DNA of 64,000 bases from Billgrantia gudaonensis (lineage in GTDB: Bacteria; Pseudomonadota; Gammaproteobacteria; Pseudomonadales; Halomonadaceae): NCBI RefSeq assembly GCF_900100195.1, contig NZ_FNES01000002.1, positions 1 to 64,000 of the forward strand, in the 5' to 3' direction. Under the pieces are notes generated by a model that searched no databases, was not told the DNA's origin, and saw only the letters and a program-made list of their open reading frames with translations. Below, piece after piece: positions 1-8,891 of this stretch. A program made the position numbers and the translations under genes. Numbering within the stretch: the stretch's first letter is position 1; each line of letters opens with the position of its first letter.

Positions 1-288
1 CTCCACCTGCTCGGGGTAGAGCCCACGCTCGCGGCAATAGGCGCTGAGTTCGGCCTCGTTCATCGGGGCCGTCTCCAGGACGATCTGGAATTTCTCCTGG
101 CTGGTCCACTGGTCGGGCTCGTTCGAACGTGATGGCAAAACCTGTCCTCGTGCTCTGGCCTGTTTCCGCCAATTGTAGAGGGTTGTCGCGGTGATGCCTT
201 CCTGCTCGGCCAGTTCCGGGATGGTTATGCTCATCGGCGGCGCCATCTTCTTGAGGATGGCTTCCTTACGCTCTGCGGGGTAACGCAT
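1..288 (-). CDS. IS3-family transposase OrfA, N-terminal part (runs off the left edge)
   Basis: Reading leftward from an ATG at 286-288 gives 96 codons with no stop before the window edge. The product starts MRYPAERKEAILKKM and continues with a helix-turn-helix region (PELAEQEGITATTLYNWRKQ), the DNA-binding module of IS3/IS911-type OrfA proteins. A good ribosome site (GAGGTG) lies just upstream of the ATG. The catalytic OrfB would lie outside the window. Its left end is unseen, so whether the element is intact cannot be judged. OrfA normally recognises the element's terminal inverted repeats. Family assignment is from the HTH pattern only; the subgroup is not known. Confidence 0.8.
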   Translation of the reverse strand, partial: MRYPAERKEAILKKMAPPMSITIPELAEQEGITATTLYNWRKQARARGQVLPSRSNEPDQWTSQEKFQIVLETAPMNEAELSAYCRERGLYPEQVE

Positions 289-331
289 GTTGATCACCTC
301 TCAATCCGTTTAGGTGACAACTACGTTGACG
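1..331 (-). mobile_element. IS3-like insertion sequence, one end
   Basis: The transposase gene reads leftward off the edge, so the end of the element facing the window interior must lie between its start codon at 288 and the first codons of the next gene. The stretch around 311-331 (GTGACAACTACGTTGACGC) looks like a terminal repeat, but the other end is not visible for comparison, so the boundary is approximate. Base composition turns strongly A/T-rich right after about 345, which agrees with a junction here. Confidence 0.55.
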
Positions 332-1084
332 CATAGGGGCAGAAGCCTAGATCAACCTGAAGTGGAAATAGAAGACATGCCTAGCTTGAGAAATTGGTTA
401 ATAGCCTATGACGAAGAACAGCACGCCTGGGCAGTGAGCTATCTAGAAAGAAAAGGAATAAACCCCTACTGGCGCTCGAAAAGCAACTATGAATACCTTT
501 TGGATATAGATAAAAATTTCCAAGAAAACCCGCACTACAAGCTTGCGAAAAACTCCATGAAAGCCGCATGGAGACAAAAGAAAATACGCGAAAAAAGGAA
601 GGGAAAGATAGAGTTCAGCTTAGTGATAAGCAACGAAAAGAAAAGCAAGCTTCGAGCCCTTTCCGGAAAAAAAGGAAAGACCCTAGGTGAAACGCTTGAA
701 GACCTAATTGATGACGAGCTATCAAGACAAAAAGAGTATCAAAAAAAGTTAGAGGAAGAGAAAAAAAATCTACACCAATACTTAGAAAACTCAAGAGGCG
801 CTCAAAAAACAAGGCTCAATGAAGTCGAAATGACAACGAATTCTCTCCTTTACCTTCTTAACAAATACGTGGAGAGATTGATCCAGTGTGAGGTAGATGC
901 ACTCAGGGAAAACCACACATTAACCCACAAACATTTCGGCACTAAAGACTACATGCAGTCAAGATTGTCAACAGAAACAGAAGCTATTAATAGAGCTCTT
1001 CGCAAAATCCCCGCCTGGAAAAAAAGAACCTTTCCCCTGGATATCGCTACCGAGATAAAAATCAAAGATATTCTGAAGCTCTAA
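314..1084 (+). CDS. MatP-like ribbon-helix-helix protein; start codon lies in an IS end
   Basis: The frame encodes 256 residues from a GTG at 314. Residues 1 to about 12 appear to be read from the IS end, so the original start was probably different; an in-frame ATG at 377-379 (residue 22) is an alternative. Residues 24-95 are helical and basic (AWRQKKIREKRK at 85-96). Residues 96-135 look like a ribbon-helix-helix fold: strand KGKIEFSLVIS, then a helix, then GKTLGETLEDLIDDE. This resembles the E. coli MatP region with GKTLSETIVQLIED. Residues 137-180 are Lys/Glu-rich and probably a coiled coil. The C-terminal 75 residues are not recognised. The gene is much more A/T-rich than the core genes, suggesting transfer. 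A role in organising or binding DNA is inference; it could instead be a plasmid- or phage-type RHH regulator. Confidence 0.5.
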   Translation: MTTTLTHRGRSLDQPEVEIEDMPSLRNWLIAYDEEQHAWAVSYLERKGINPYWRSKSNYEYLLDIDKNFQENPHYKLAKNSMKAAWRQKKIREKRKGKIEFSLVISNEKKSKLRALSGKKGKTLGETLEDLIDDELSRQKEYQKKLEEEKKNLHQYLENSRGAQKTRLNEVEMTTNSLLYLLNKYVERLIQCEVDALRENHTLTHKHFGTKDYMQSRLSTETEAINRALRKIPAWKKRTFPLDIATEIKIKDILKL

Positions 1085-1184
1085 TGTTAAGACGCTGTCT
1101 GCTTGGCCTGAAAATTACTCAAAAGCGCCTGGCAATCATCGAAGATCTTCCGAAAACACCCCCTGATCAGTCATAAAATCGAAT

Positions 1185-1208
1185 GGGAAATTGGCCTCAA
1201 AATTTCCC
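1185..1208. terminator. Hairpin after the MatP-like gene, possible terminator
   Basis: GGGAAATT at 1185-1192 and AATTTCCC at 1201-1208 form a perfect 8-bp stem with an 8-nt loop, about 100 bases after the stop of the MatP-like gene. No T-run follows on either strand, so termination is only a guess. The rest of 1085-1241 holds no recognisable gene. Confidence 0.25.
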
Positions 1209-1241
1209 AAGATGGAATAGCTATCCAAGAAATAGGGTAGA

Positions 1242-2319
1242 TGTAGAGTCCCGGATGATCAAATGAGCTATAGGAGTTATCCTCTGCTGGCAGCCAGAGA
1301 GCTTCTACAGCACTTCATCCGGGAGCAGGTTCATGGACATCAAGCTGCATAAGCAAGCGACGACGACACCGAAGATTCGTGCCGAGATCCAGGCAGCGCC
1401 CGCCAGTGTCAGTGATAGTGAACTGGCCCGGCAGTATGGCGTGTCCGACTCGACCATCCGCCGTTGGCGCTACCGAGGCGATGTCCATGATCGACCCCAC
1501 ACTCGCCACAACCTCCTGGCCACGCTGACTCCCGAGCAGGAGGAGGTGTTGATTGCGGCTCGTGAATTCCTTCGCCTCGGCCTGGATGATCTCCTCGTCG
1601 TGGCGCGTGAGTTCCTGAACCCCCGCTTGTCACGCTCCGGCCTGCATCGCATGCTCCAGCGGCGCGAGGTGCCGACACTGGCGGAACTGGCTCGGCAGGA
1701 CGCTGGCGATGATGGAAAGCCCCGGCACAAACCCTTCAAGGACTACGAGCCGGGCTTCGTGCACATCGACATCAAGCACCTGCCCCAAATGCCCGACGAG
1801 CAGCAGAAACGCTACCTGTACGTCGCCATTGATCGTGCCACGCGCTGGGTCTATCTGGAGGTTAGGCGCAGCCAGTCCGCCAGGGACGCGCAGGCGTTCA
1901 TGCAGCAGGTGGAGGACAAAGCGCCTTTCATGATCCAGACGGTGCTGACCGACAACGGAAAGTCGTTCACCGATCGCTTCACGCGGGCGGGCGAGCGCAA
2001 GCCCAGCGGTCACCACCCCTTCGATCAGGAGTGCCAAGTCCATGGTATCGAACACCGCCTGATCAAGCCGGGCAAGCCGCAGACGAACGGCATGGTGGAA
2101 CGCTTCAACGGTCGCATCAGCGATGTGCTGGCCACTCGGCACTATGCATCAGGAGAGGATCTGGAACAGACGCTGAAGCGGTACTGTTGGCTGTACAATC
2201 ACCATATCTCCCAGAAGGCGCTGCACCATCAATCACCGATTGCAGCGATGAAAGAATGGCAGGCCAAACGGCCAGCGCTATTTACCAATCGGGTAGTCAA
2301 TCACCCGGGACCCGACACC
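1242..2319 (+). mobile_element. IS481-like insertion sequence with imperfect terminal inverted repeats
   Basis: The left end reads TGTAGAGTCCCGGATGATC (1242-1260). The right end, read inward on the other strand from 2317, is TGTCGGGTCCCGGGTGATT. They match at 15 of 19 positions, and both start with TGT as IS481 ends usually do. A single transposase gene fills the element. No convincing target-site duplication is visible, so exact ends may shift by a few bases, and the element may be old or have recombined. Confidence 0.75.
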
Positions 2320-2322
2320 TAA
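1333..2322 (+). CDS. IS481-family transposase (DDE / integrase core)
   Basis: The protein has 329 residues, a normal length for IS481. An N-terminal helix-turn-helix (SDSELARQYGVSDSTIRRW, about residues 28-46) precedes an rve integrase core. The catalytic acidic residues are seen in HIDIKHLP, LTDNGKSF and NGMVERFNGR, the D, D and E of the DDE triad. The frame is intact. The gene ends right at the element boundary: the last codon and the TAA at 2320-2322 overlap or lie just outside the right inverted repeat, so the stop codon seems to be supplied by the flanking DNA. The enzyme would cut and join the IS ends. Confidence 0.9.
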   Translation: MDIKLHKQATTTPKIRAEIQAAPASVSDSELARQYGVSDSTIRRWRYRGDVHDRPHTRHNLLATLTPEQEEVLIAAREFLRLGLDDLLVVAREFLNPRLSRSGLHRMLQRREVPTLAELARQDAGDDGKPRHKPFKDYEPGFVHIDIKHLPQMPDEQQKRYLYVAIDRATRWVYLEVRRSQSARDAQAFMQQVEDKAPFMIQTVLTDNGKSFTDRFTRAGERKPSGHHPFDQECQVHGIEHRLIKPGKPQTNGMVERFNGRISDVLATRHYASGEDLEQTLKRYCWLYNHHISQKALHHQSPIAAMKEWQAKRPALFTNRVVNHPGPDT

Positions 2323-2747
2323 TTGCCTTGGCTCCGACCTCGAAACAGCGAGTCTCGTGCATGGTGACAAAAACCGGGAACACCTCCTGATATTCCGCTA
2401 GGGTGGCTGGATGCAGATAGAGCCGCACCTGCTTATCCAACAGTTTCCTGCTATCCCGAAGGATGACCAAGGTCCGTTGCTGCCAACCTGCCAAGGGCTA
2501 GGCCGGCACCGCAGCTACACAGCAGCCATCGCCTCTGGCCTGCCTCTCCGGTAAGATGCTGGTGGTTGCTCTCATCTCCGCCATACGCGATCTGATGGAC
2601 GTGAACAGCCTCTGCCAAGCGGGGAGTACAATGGGGAGCACCCCCTTATAAATTCACCTCCCGAAATTACGCAACAACATGATTTTCATTATTTTTTTCC
2701 AGTTATTCGATCTTAAGATCCAGAATATCGAGTAGGCTCGAGCCATG
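2323..2747. other. Gene-poor stretch between IS481-like element and gmk
   Basis: No convincing gene is present. A short open frame on the minus strand (2297-2494, 65 residues, containing LLDKQVRLYLHPATLAEYQE) overlaps the IS end and is not recognised; it may be the remnant of a disrupted gene. From about 2640 the sequence becomes A/T-rich (a T-run around 2690-2700) and leads into the gmk promoter region. A small inverted repeat, TCGAG-TAGG-CTCGA, lies at 2728-2741. The yicC-like gene that often precedes gmk in proteobacteria is absent. Confidence 0.4.
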
Positions 2748-2753
2748 TATACT
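2748..2753 (+). promoter_or_regulatory. Possible gmk -10 element
   Basis: TATACT lies 80 bases before the gmk start, in a short leader, and is a good match to a sigma-70 -10 hexamer. No good -35 hexamer is seen at 16-18 bp spacing, so the assignment is tentative. Confidence 0.35.
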
Positions 2754-2833
2754 ATGCGGCCCCACGAGCCAGGAGACGAGCCCGTCCACTGGCCTCGAGC
2801 CGTCATCCGCCGCCCAACCAGAGATATTTCGCC

Positions 2834-3466
2834 ATGTCTCAAGGTACGCTGTTCATCGTTTCCGCCCCCTCCGGCGCCGGCAAGACCACCCTGGTGCGCG
2901 AGCTGATCGAAAGTCTCGACGGCATTCAGGTCTCGGTATCGCACACCACTCGTCCGCGGCGCCGCGGCGAGGTGGACGGGGTGAACTACCATTTCGTCGA
3001 CACGCAAACCTTCGAGACCATGATCGCGCGCGGCGAGTTCTTCGAGCACGCCCGGGTGTTCGACAATTACTACGGCACCGCCCGCCCCGCCGTCAAAGCG
3101 ATGCTCGAGGCCGGCCAGGACGTGATACTGGAGATCGACTGGCAAGGTGCCCGCCAGGTGCGCTCGCAGATGCCCGAGGCCGTCTCGGTGTTCATCCTGC
3201 CCCCTTCACGCGAGGAACTGGAGCGTCGCCTGGCCAGTCGCGGCACCGATGAGCATGCCACCATCGCCCGGCGCATGCGCGACGCCGTGAGCGAAATGTC
3301 GCACTATGGCGAATACGACTATCTGGTGATCAACGACGATTTCACCACGGCACTGCGTGAGCTGCAGTCGCTGGTGATCAGCCGGCGGCTCGGGGTCGCC
3401 CGCATTCGCGAACGCCACGGCCCGCTGCTCGAAGCGCTCTTGTCACAGCCGCCAGCGGTCGAGTAA
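2834..3466 (+). CDS. gmk: Guanylate kinase
   Basis: Guanylate kinase phosphorylates GMP (and dGMP) to GDP with ATP in the cytoplasm. The protein has 210 residues, close to the 207 of E. coli. The P-loop APSGAGKTTL is at residues 11-20, followed by the GMP-binding segment SHTTRPRRRGEVDGVNYHFV. It heads the gmk-rpoZ-spoT cluster conserved in gammaproteobacteria, which couples the guanine nucleotide supply to (p)ppGpp metabolism. The ATG at 2834 places the P-loop at the usual distance from the N-terminus. Confidence 0.97.
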   Translation: MSQGTLFIVSAPSGAGKTTLVRELIESLDGIQVSVSHTTRPRRRGEVDGVNYHFVDTQTFETMIARGEFFEHARVFDNYYGTARPAVKAMLEAGQDVILEIDWQGARQVRSQMPEAVSVFILPPSREELERRLASRGTDEHATIARRMRDAVSEMSHYGEYDYLVINDDFTTALRELQSLVISRRLGVARIRERHGPLLEALLSQPPAVE

Positions 3467-3535
3467 TCTATTCTGTCCCGTTGTTGTCACTCCCGCCCGG
3501 CCATGGCCGGCGCTTCACAGTTCAGGAAGGTCCAA

Positions 3536-3796
3536 ATGGCGCGAGTCACCGTCGAAGATTGTCTGGAAAACGTCGATAACCGCTTTCAGCTGGTGATGAT
3601 TTCCACCCAGCGCGCTCGCCAGCTCGCCCGCGGCTCCCGCGATGCCCTGCTGCCCTGGGAGAACGACAAGCCCACCGTCATGGCCCTGCGCGAAATCGCC
3701 GAAGGGCTGGTCGACGCCAGCGTGCTCGATGAGCCCATCGAAGCACCGGTCAGAGTTCGTCCCGAAAGCGAGCCGGGCATCGCCATCGAGGAGTAA
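3536..3796 (+). CDS. rpoZ: RNA polymerase omega subunit
   Basis: The 86-residue protein [20 protein letters not shown] is typical of omega, which helps the beta-prime subunit fold and assemble and is part of the ppGpp response. I chose the ATG at 3536 because it gives the conserved N-terminus and is preceded by AGGAAGG at 3524-3530; an in-frame ATG at 3503 would add 11 residues not found in the family. It sits between gmk and spoT as in E. coli, with 21 bases to spoT. Confidence 0.96.
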   Translation: MARVTVEDCLENVDNRFQLVMISTQRARQLARGSRDALLPWENDKPTVMALREIAEGLVDASVLDEPIEAPVRVRPESEPGIAIEE

Positions 3797-3817
3797 CCCC
3801 CAGTTCAAGGCGCGCCC

Positions 3818-5953
3818 ATGTTCACCATCGACGACCTGGCCGACCGACTCGGCGGCTATCTGCCCGCTGACGAAATCCAGCAGGTCAAGCGCGCCTTCTA
3901 CTATGCCGAACAGGCTCATGACGGCCAGCAACGGCGCTCCGGCGAACCCTATGTGACCCATCCGCTGGCCGTTGCCAATATTCTGGCCAACATGCACATG
4001 GACCATCAGAGTCTGATGGCGGCCATGCTGCACGACGTCATCGAAGACACCGGCGTCTCCAAGGAGGCACTGGGCGAGCAGTTCGGCAAGCCCGTGGCGG
4101 AACTCGTCGACGGCGTCTCCAAGCTCACCCAGATCACCTTCGAGGACAAGGCGGTCGCCCAGGCCGAGAACTTCCAGAAGATGGTGTTGGCGATGTCGCG
4201 CGACATCCGCGTGATCATCGTCAAGCTCGCCGACCGCCTGCACAACATGCGTACCCTGGGCGCACTGCGTCCGGAGAAGAAGCGCCGCATCGCCCGCGAG
4301 ACCCTGGAGATCTACGCCCGCATCGCCAGCCGCCTGGGCATCAACACCATCCGCGTGGAACTCGAGGACCTCTCCTTTCAGGCGCTATATCCGATGCGCG
4401 CCGAGCGCATCAAGCGCGCCGTCTCCAGTGCCCGGGGCCACCGCCGCTCGGCGATCCGCCAGGTGCAGAACGCCCTGCAGAAGAGCCTCGACGACGAGGG
4501 GCTATCGGGCACCGTAGTGGGCCGCCAGAAGCATCTGCTGTCGATCTACAAGAAGATGCGCGACCAGCGCAAGTCGTTCGCCGAGATCATGGACGTGTTC
4601 GGCTTTCGCATTCTCACCGACGACGTCGACAGCTGCTACCGCATCCTCGGCGTGGTGCACAACCTCTACAAGCCGGTGCCCGGGCGCTTCAAGGACTACA
4701 TAGCGATCCCCAAAGCCAACGGCTACCAGAGCCTACACACCACCCTGTTCGGCCGCGGCGGGATGCCCATCGAGGTGCAGATCCGCACCCGCGAGATGGA
4801 GGCCATGGCCAACAACGGCATCGCCGCCCACTGGCTCTACAAGGCCGGCCAGACGGATCACCCCATCGCCGAGGGCAGCCACGCCCGCGCCCGCGAGTGG
4901 GTCAAGGGCCTGCTCGAAATGCAGCGCCACGCCGGGGATTCGCTGGAGTTCATCGAGCACGTCAAGAACGACCTCTTCCCCGACGACATCTACGTCTTCA
5001 CCCCGCGCGGCGACATCATGGAGCTGCCTCAGGGCGCCACGGTGATCGACTTCGCTTACGCAGTGCATACCGACATCGGCAACGGCTGCATCGCCTGTCG
5101 CATCGACCGTCACCTGGCCCCGCTCTCCACCCGCCTGGAGAGCGGCCAGACACTGGAGATCATCACCGCGCCCGGGGCCAAGCCCAACCTGGCCTGGCTC
5201 AACTTCGTGATCACCGCCAAGGCGCGCTCGGCGATCCGCCACGCCCTCAAGCATCAACAGCATACCGAAGCGGTGCAGCTCGGCCGCCGGCTGCTCAACA
5301 AGGCGCTCGGGCCCTACGAGACGAGCCTCGAGGAGCTGCCGGACGAGGCGTTGCCGACCCTGCTCGCCGAGCTCGGCGTGAAGAACGAAGAGGCCCTGCT
5401 GGAATCCATCGGGCTGGGAAATCGCGTCGCCCACGCCGTGGCAGGTCGCTTGATCGACATTCGCCGGGGCGACGACACCCTCGGCGACCAAGCCCCGATA
5501 CGCCCCCAGGGTCCCATCGTGATCAGCGGCGCCGAAGGCATGGTGATCAAATTCGCCCGCTGCTGCCATCCGCTGCCCGGCGACCCCGTGGTCGGCCACC
5601 TCTCGGTGGGCAAGGGCATCGTGGTGCACCGCGCCGAATGCCGCAATCTCGACGAACTCAGGAGCGAGCCCGACAAACTGTTCGCTCTGGAATGGTCCGA
5701 CGAGCACCACGAAGACTTCGCCGTAGCCCTCCGCATCGAGATCGAGAGTCGCCGGGGCCTGGTCGCCGAACTGGCCAGCCTGGTCACCGATGCCGACGCC
5801 AACATCGAGCGCATCGGCATCGAGGAGCGCGACGCGCGACTCTCCATCGTCAACCTGACCCTGGCGGTTCGCGACCGCGTCCACCTGGCACGCATCATCA
5901 AGCGCCTGCGCAACCTCGCCCACGTCGGCAAGATCACCCGCGTCGGCAACTGA
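3818..5953 (+). CDS. spoT: Bifunctional (p)ppGpp synthetase/hydrolase SpoT
   Basis: The protein has 711 residues. An N-terminal HD hydrolase domain with an intact HDVIEDT motif (residues 72-78) indicates active (p)ppGpp hydrolysis, which RelA lacks. A synthetase domain follows (about 220-340), then a TGS domain (from about 388, [27 protein letters not shown] is its core), a conserved Cys/His region (RCCHPLPGD) and a C-terminal ACT domain (about 640-711). SpoT balances (p)ppGpp during carbon, fatty-acid, phosphate and iron stress. It follows rpoZ closely and is probably cotranscribed with it. Confidence 0.96.
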   Translation: MFTIDDLADRLGGYLPADEIQQVKRAFYYAEQAHDGQQRRSGEPYVTHPLAVANILANMHMDHQSLMAAMLHDVIEDTGVSKEALGEQFGKPVAELVDGVSKLTQITFEDKAVAQAENFQKMVLAMSRDIRVIIVKLADRLHNMRTLGALRPEKKRRIARETLEIYARIASRLGINTIRVELEDLSFQALYPMRAERIKRAVSSARGHRRSAIRQVQNALQKSLDDEGLSGTVVGRQKHLLSIYKKMRDQRKSFAEIMDVFGFRILTDDVDSCYRILGVVHNLYKPVPGRFKDYIAIPKANGYQSLHTTLFGRGGMPIEVQIRTREMEAMANNGIAAHWLYKAGQTDHPIAEGSHARAREWVKGLLEMQRHAGDSLEFIEHVKNDLFPDDIYVFTPRGDIMELPQGATVIDFAYAVHTDIGNGCIACRIDRHLAPLSTRLESGQTLEIITAPGAKPNLAWLNFVITAKARSAIRHALKHQQHTEAVQLGRRLLNKALGPYETSLEELPDEALPTLLAELGVKNEEALLESIGLGNRVAHAVAGRLIDIRRGDDTLGDQAPIRPQGPIVISGAEGMVIKFARCCHPLPGDPVVGHLSVGKGIVVHRAECRNLDELRSEPDKLFALEWSDEHHEDFAVALRIEIESRRGLVAELASLVTDADANIERIGIEERDARLSIVNLTLAVRDRVHLARIIKRLRNLAHVGKITRVGN

Positions 5954-6036
5954 TCCCGTTTCCCCGTCGTCCTGCGCTGCTGCGCAGCGACAGCCTTTCG
6001 TTACGGCTCGCATACCCAACCAACAAGGAGGCTCCC

Positions 6037-6426
6037 ATGAGCAACAAAGCCGTCATCAACACCGACAATGCTCCCGCCGCCATCGGCCCCTACTCCCAGG
6101 CCATCAAGGCCGGCAACACCGTCTATCTCTCCGGTCAGATCCCCCTCGACCCGGCCACCATGTCGCTGGTCTCCGACGACTTCGAAGCCCAGGCGCGTCA
6201 GGTCTTCACCAACCTCCAGGCGGTCTGCGAAGAAGCCGCCGGCTCGCTGCAGGACATCGTCAAGCTCAACCTCTACCTGGTGGACCTGGACAACTTCGCC
6301 ATCGTCAACGAGGTCATGGAATCGTTCTTCGACGCCCCCTTCCCGGCGCGCGCCGCGGTGGGCGTGAAGGCGCTGCCGAAAGGCGCTCAAGTGGAAGCGG
6401 AAGCCATCATGGTGATAGGGGATTGA
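6037..6426 (+). CDS. ridA: RidA family reactive intermediate/imine deaminase
   Basis: The 129-residue protein has the YjgF/YER057c/UK114 pattern: [11 protein letters not shown] near the N-terminus, an LSGQIPLDP core and a C-terminal VEAEAIMV. RidA hydrolyses reactive 2-aminoacrylate and related enamines made by PLP enzymes and so protects cytoplasmic enzymes. The ATG at 6037 is preceded by AAGGAGG. Position directly after spoT is common in Pseudomonas and Halomonas relatives. The conserved arginine lies in FPARAAVGV. Confidence 0.95.
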   Translation: MSNKAVINTDNAPAAIGPYSQAIKAGNTVYLSGQIPLDPATMSLVSDDFEAQARQVFTNLQAVCEEAAGSLQDIVKLNLYLVDLDNFAIVNEVMESFFDAPFPARAAVGVKALPKGAQVEAEAIMVIGD

Positions 6427-6433
6427 GCCGAGC

Positions 6434-6961
6434 ATGCGGCTCTTCCTGGCGCTGAATCCGCCGCCCGAGCTGCGTCTGCGCCTCGACGAGCTGGCGGATA
6501 TCGCCCATGCCCATTGCGGCGGGCGGCGGGTGCCGACTGCCAACCTACACCTTACGCTGGCATTTCTCGGCGAAGTAGAGGAGGCCAAGTCCAGGGTGCT
6601 GGCCGACTGGCTGCGCGGTCTCACCATCACCCCCGGCGAATGGCGCCTCGATGCCTGGGGGCATTTCCCGCGCCCGGGCATCGTCTGGGTGGGTGGGCAG
6701 CAGCCCGACCCGATGCTCACGGCGCTGCACCAGCAACTGTGGGAAAGCCTCGAGGCTCGGGGAGTCACCGGGCGCAGCGGGCACTTCGTGCCTCATGTCA
6801 CCCTCGTACGCCAGGCAACGCAACCCGACAGCCAAACGCTTCCCCCTCCGCCGGCATCGCGCTGGACCTACGACCGTATCGCGCTGATGCAGTCGCTGAC
6901 CGACCACCGCGGGGCTTGCTACCGGACCCTGGCACAATCAACGCCAGCATCCAATGCATAG
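6434..6961 (+). CDS. thpR: RNA 2',3'-cyclic phosphodiesterase (2H family)
   Basis: The protein has 175 residues with two HxT motifs, H39-L-T41 (LHLTLAFLG) and H121-V-T123 (VPHVTLVR), which form the active site of the 2H phosphoesterase family. These enzymes open RNA 2',3'-cyclic phosphates and can ligate tRNA halves in vitro. It starts 8 bases after ridA stops and is likely cotranscribed with it. The physiological role is uncertain. Confidence 0.9.
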   Translation: MRLFLALNPPPELRLRLDELADIAHAHCGGRRVPTANLHLTLAFLGEVEEAKSRVLADWLRGLTITPGEWRLDAWGHFPRPGIVWVGGQQPDPMLTALHQQLWESLEARGVTGRSGHFVPHVTLVRQATQPDSQTLPPPPASRWTYDRIALMQSLTDHRGACYRTLAQSTPASNA

Positions 6962-7017
6962 CGCCAGCATTCGGCTCGACTGCACATGGCAGACCAAACG
7001 CTGGCGCACAAACCGAT

Positions 7018-7890
7018 TCACACCGGCTGCGTCAGAAAGCCGCCCGTTCTCATCACCTGGGTATAGCCCGCGCGGTAGTCGGGGTAACGAAACTCGTAGC
7101 CGGATTCGCGCAGGCGCGCATTGTCGCAGCGCTTGCTGGCACGCTTGCGCAGCGGCGCCTGGATCACCTCGGTGGGTTCGACCTTGAGCTGCGTGGCCAT
7201 CCAGCGCATCACCTCATAGAGCGGCGCCGGCTCGCAGTCACTGGCCAGGTACAGCGGCTCCACCGGCTGGCCGGCCTCGCTGAGCCCAATCAGATGGGCC
7301 AGCACCCCGGCGCAGTCGTCGCGATGAATGCGGTTGGAGTACATGGGGGGGGCCGTGGGGGCGATGCGCCCCTCCAGCACCTGGTGAATCAGCCGATCGC
7401 GCCCCGGGCCGTAGATGCCCGAAAAGCGCACCACGGTCCCGGGGAGGGGGCTATCGTGCAACGCCTGCTCGGCTTCGCGCATCAACACCCCGGAGAAACC
7501 CGCGGATTCGGCCGGACTCTCCTCATCGACCCGCTCGCCCTCTTTCTGGCCGTAGACGCTGGTGGAGGAGACGAACAGCAGCCGCTGCGGGGGACGCTCG
7601 TGGCGTTCGTAGGTCCGCAGCACCGCCTTGAGACCGTCGGGATAGGCGGCCCGGTAAGCGGCCTCTTCGAAGCGGTCGGCGCTCAGTACGTAGACCACGT
7701 AGTCGGCCTGCGGCAAGGCATCGAGCGCCGCCGGATCGCCGAGATCCAACGCCAGCGGCTCGATGCCGCTACCTTCCAGTGCCGCGGCATGGCGTCGCGC
7801 CCCGATCACCCGATGTCCCGCGTCGATCAACTCGCGGCCCAGTGCCTGGCCGATATCGCCACAGCCTAGAATCAGCGTTGTCTTCTTCAC
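7018..7890 (-). CDS. NAD(P)-dependent epimerase/dehydratase-like SDR protein
   Basis: A Rossmann motif, TLILGCGDIGQALGREL, opens the protein, and SSTSVYGQKEGE contains the extended-SDR active-site serine and YxxxK-like region. FSGIYGPGRDRLI is also typical of this group. The closest known group is the YeeZ-like NAD-binding proteins, whose substrates are not known. I prefer the GTG at 7888-7890 (290 residues), which places the Rossmann strand at residue 5; an ATG at 7939-7941 would add 17 residues. It is divergent from oxyR, with about 80 bases between the starts. Its stop lies 56 bases from that of thpR. Confidence 0.75.
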   Translation of the reverse strand: MKKTTLILGCGDIGQALGRELIDAGHRVIGARRHAAALEGSGIEPLALDLGDPAALDALPQADYVVYVLSADRFEEAAYRAAYPDGLKAVLRTYERHERPPQRLLFVSSTSVYGQKEGERVDEESPAESAGFSGVLMREAEQALHDSPLPGTVVRFSGIYGPGRDRLIHQVLEGRIAPTAPPMYSNRIHRDDCAGVLAHLIGLSEAGQPVEPLYLASDCEPAPLYEVMRWMATQLKVEPTEVIQAPLRKRASKRCDNARLRESGYEFRYPDYRAGYTQVMRTGGFLTQPV

Positions 7891-7970
7891 CTTTCTCTCG
7901 CCCCCTGATAAAAAGTCCCTATCGGAAAGCCACTCATCCATCGTCCGAGAGGATGCCCGCGGGCACCATC

Positions 7971-8891
7971 ATGACTCTAACAGAACTTCGTTACATCGTG
8001 ACACTGGCCCAGGAGCGCCACTTCGGACGCGCCGCCGAACGCTGCTTCGTATCGCAGCCGACCCTGTCGGTGGCCGTCAAGAAGCTCGAGGAAGAGCTCG
8101 GCGTCGCCCTTTTCGAGCGCTCCAAGTCCACCGTCCAGGTCACCCCCATGGGAGAGAAGATCGTCGAACAGGCCCAGCGCGTGCTGGAACAGAGCAGCGT
8201 GATCAAGGAGCTCGCCTCGGCGGGGCGCGACCAGCTGGCCAGTCCGCTGCGCATCGGCGCCATCTACACCATCGGCCCCTACCTCTTCCCCCAACTGGTA
8301 CCGGCGCTGTCCCAGAGCGCGCCGCAGATGCCGCTCTACATCGAAGAGGGATTCACTGGCAACCTGCGGCGCAAGCTGCGCAGCGGCGAACTCGATGCCA
8401 TCATCGTCGCCCTGCCCTTCACCGAAACCGACGTGGTCACCAAGCCGCTCTATGAAGAAGCCTTCGAAGTGCTGATACCGGCCGACCATCCTTGGGCAGA
8501 ACGCGAGTTCATCGACAAGGAAGACCTGCTCGATGAGCGACTGCTGCTGCTTGGGGAAGGTCACTGCTTCCGCGACCAGATCCTCGAGGCGTGTCCGGCC
8601 ATCAGCCACAAGCTGGCCAGCCCCAACAATACTCTTACCGCCGAGGGCGGCTCGCTGGAAACGATTCGCCACATGGTGGCTTCCCGGCTCGGCATCACCG
8701 TGCTGCCACACTCGGCCATCGGCACCGGCCACTACGAGAGCGGGCTGCTCACCAGTCGTCCCTTCCGCGAGCCGGCACCGTCACGTACCGTGGCCATCGC
8801 TTGGCGCGCCAGCTTTCCGCGACCCAAGGCCATCGATGCCGTCACCGGTGCCATCCTGCGCTGCCACGAGGCGCTTCCCGAGACGGCATGA
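7971..8891 (+). CDS. oxyR: Hydrogen-peroxide sensor OxyR (LysR family)
   Basis: The protein has 306 residues. An N-terminal winged HTH (LRYIVTLAQERHFGRAAERC) is followed by the LysR effector domain. The two redox cysteines are at C199 and C208 (GHCFRDQILEAC), the same numbers and spacing as in E. coli OxyR, whose peroxide sensing depends on this disulfide. The ATG at 7971 gives the family N-terminus MTLTELRYIV. It overlaps recG by 4 bases (ATGA at 8888-8891), suggesting translational coupling, as seen in several Pseudomonas relatives where oxyR and recG form an operon. Confidence 0.96.
   Translation: MTLTELRYIVTLAQERHFGRAAERCFVSQPTLSVAVKKLEEELGVALFERSKSTVQVTPMGEKIVEQAQRVLEQSSVIKELASAGRDQLASPLRIGAIYTIGPYLFPQLVPALSQSAPQMPLYIEEGFTGNLRRKLRSGELDAIIVALPFTETDVVTKPLYEEAFEVLIPADHPWAEREFIDKEDLLDERLLLLGEGHCFRDQILEACPAISHKLASPNNTLTAEGGSLETIRHMVASRLGITVLPHSAIGTGHYESGLLTSRPFREPAPSRTVAIAWRASFPRPKAIDAVTGAILRCHEALPETA

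Noticed and set aside
2297..2494. Short minus-strand open frame at the right end of the IS481-like element
   Set aside because: 65 codons, no recognised family, no good ribosome site, and it overlaps the IS end. It may be a remnant, so it is mentioned only within the intergenic entry.
4897..6426. A long plus-strand open frame (over 500 codons) in another frame across spoT and ridA
   Set aside because: Its first two-thirds are an arginine/proline-rich shadow of spoT. Only the last 129 codons, which are ridA from 6037, look like a real protein.
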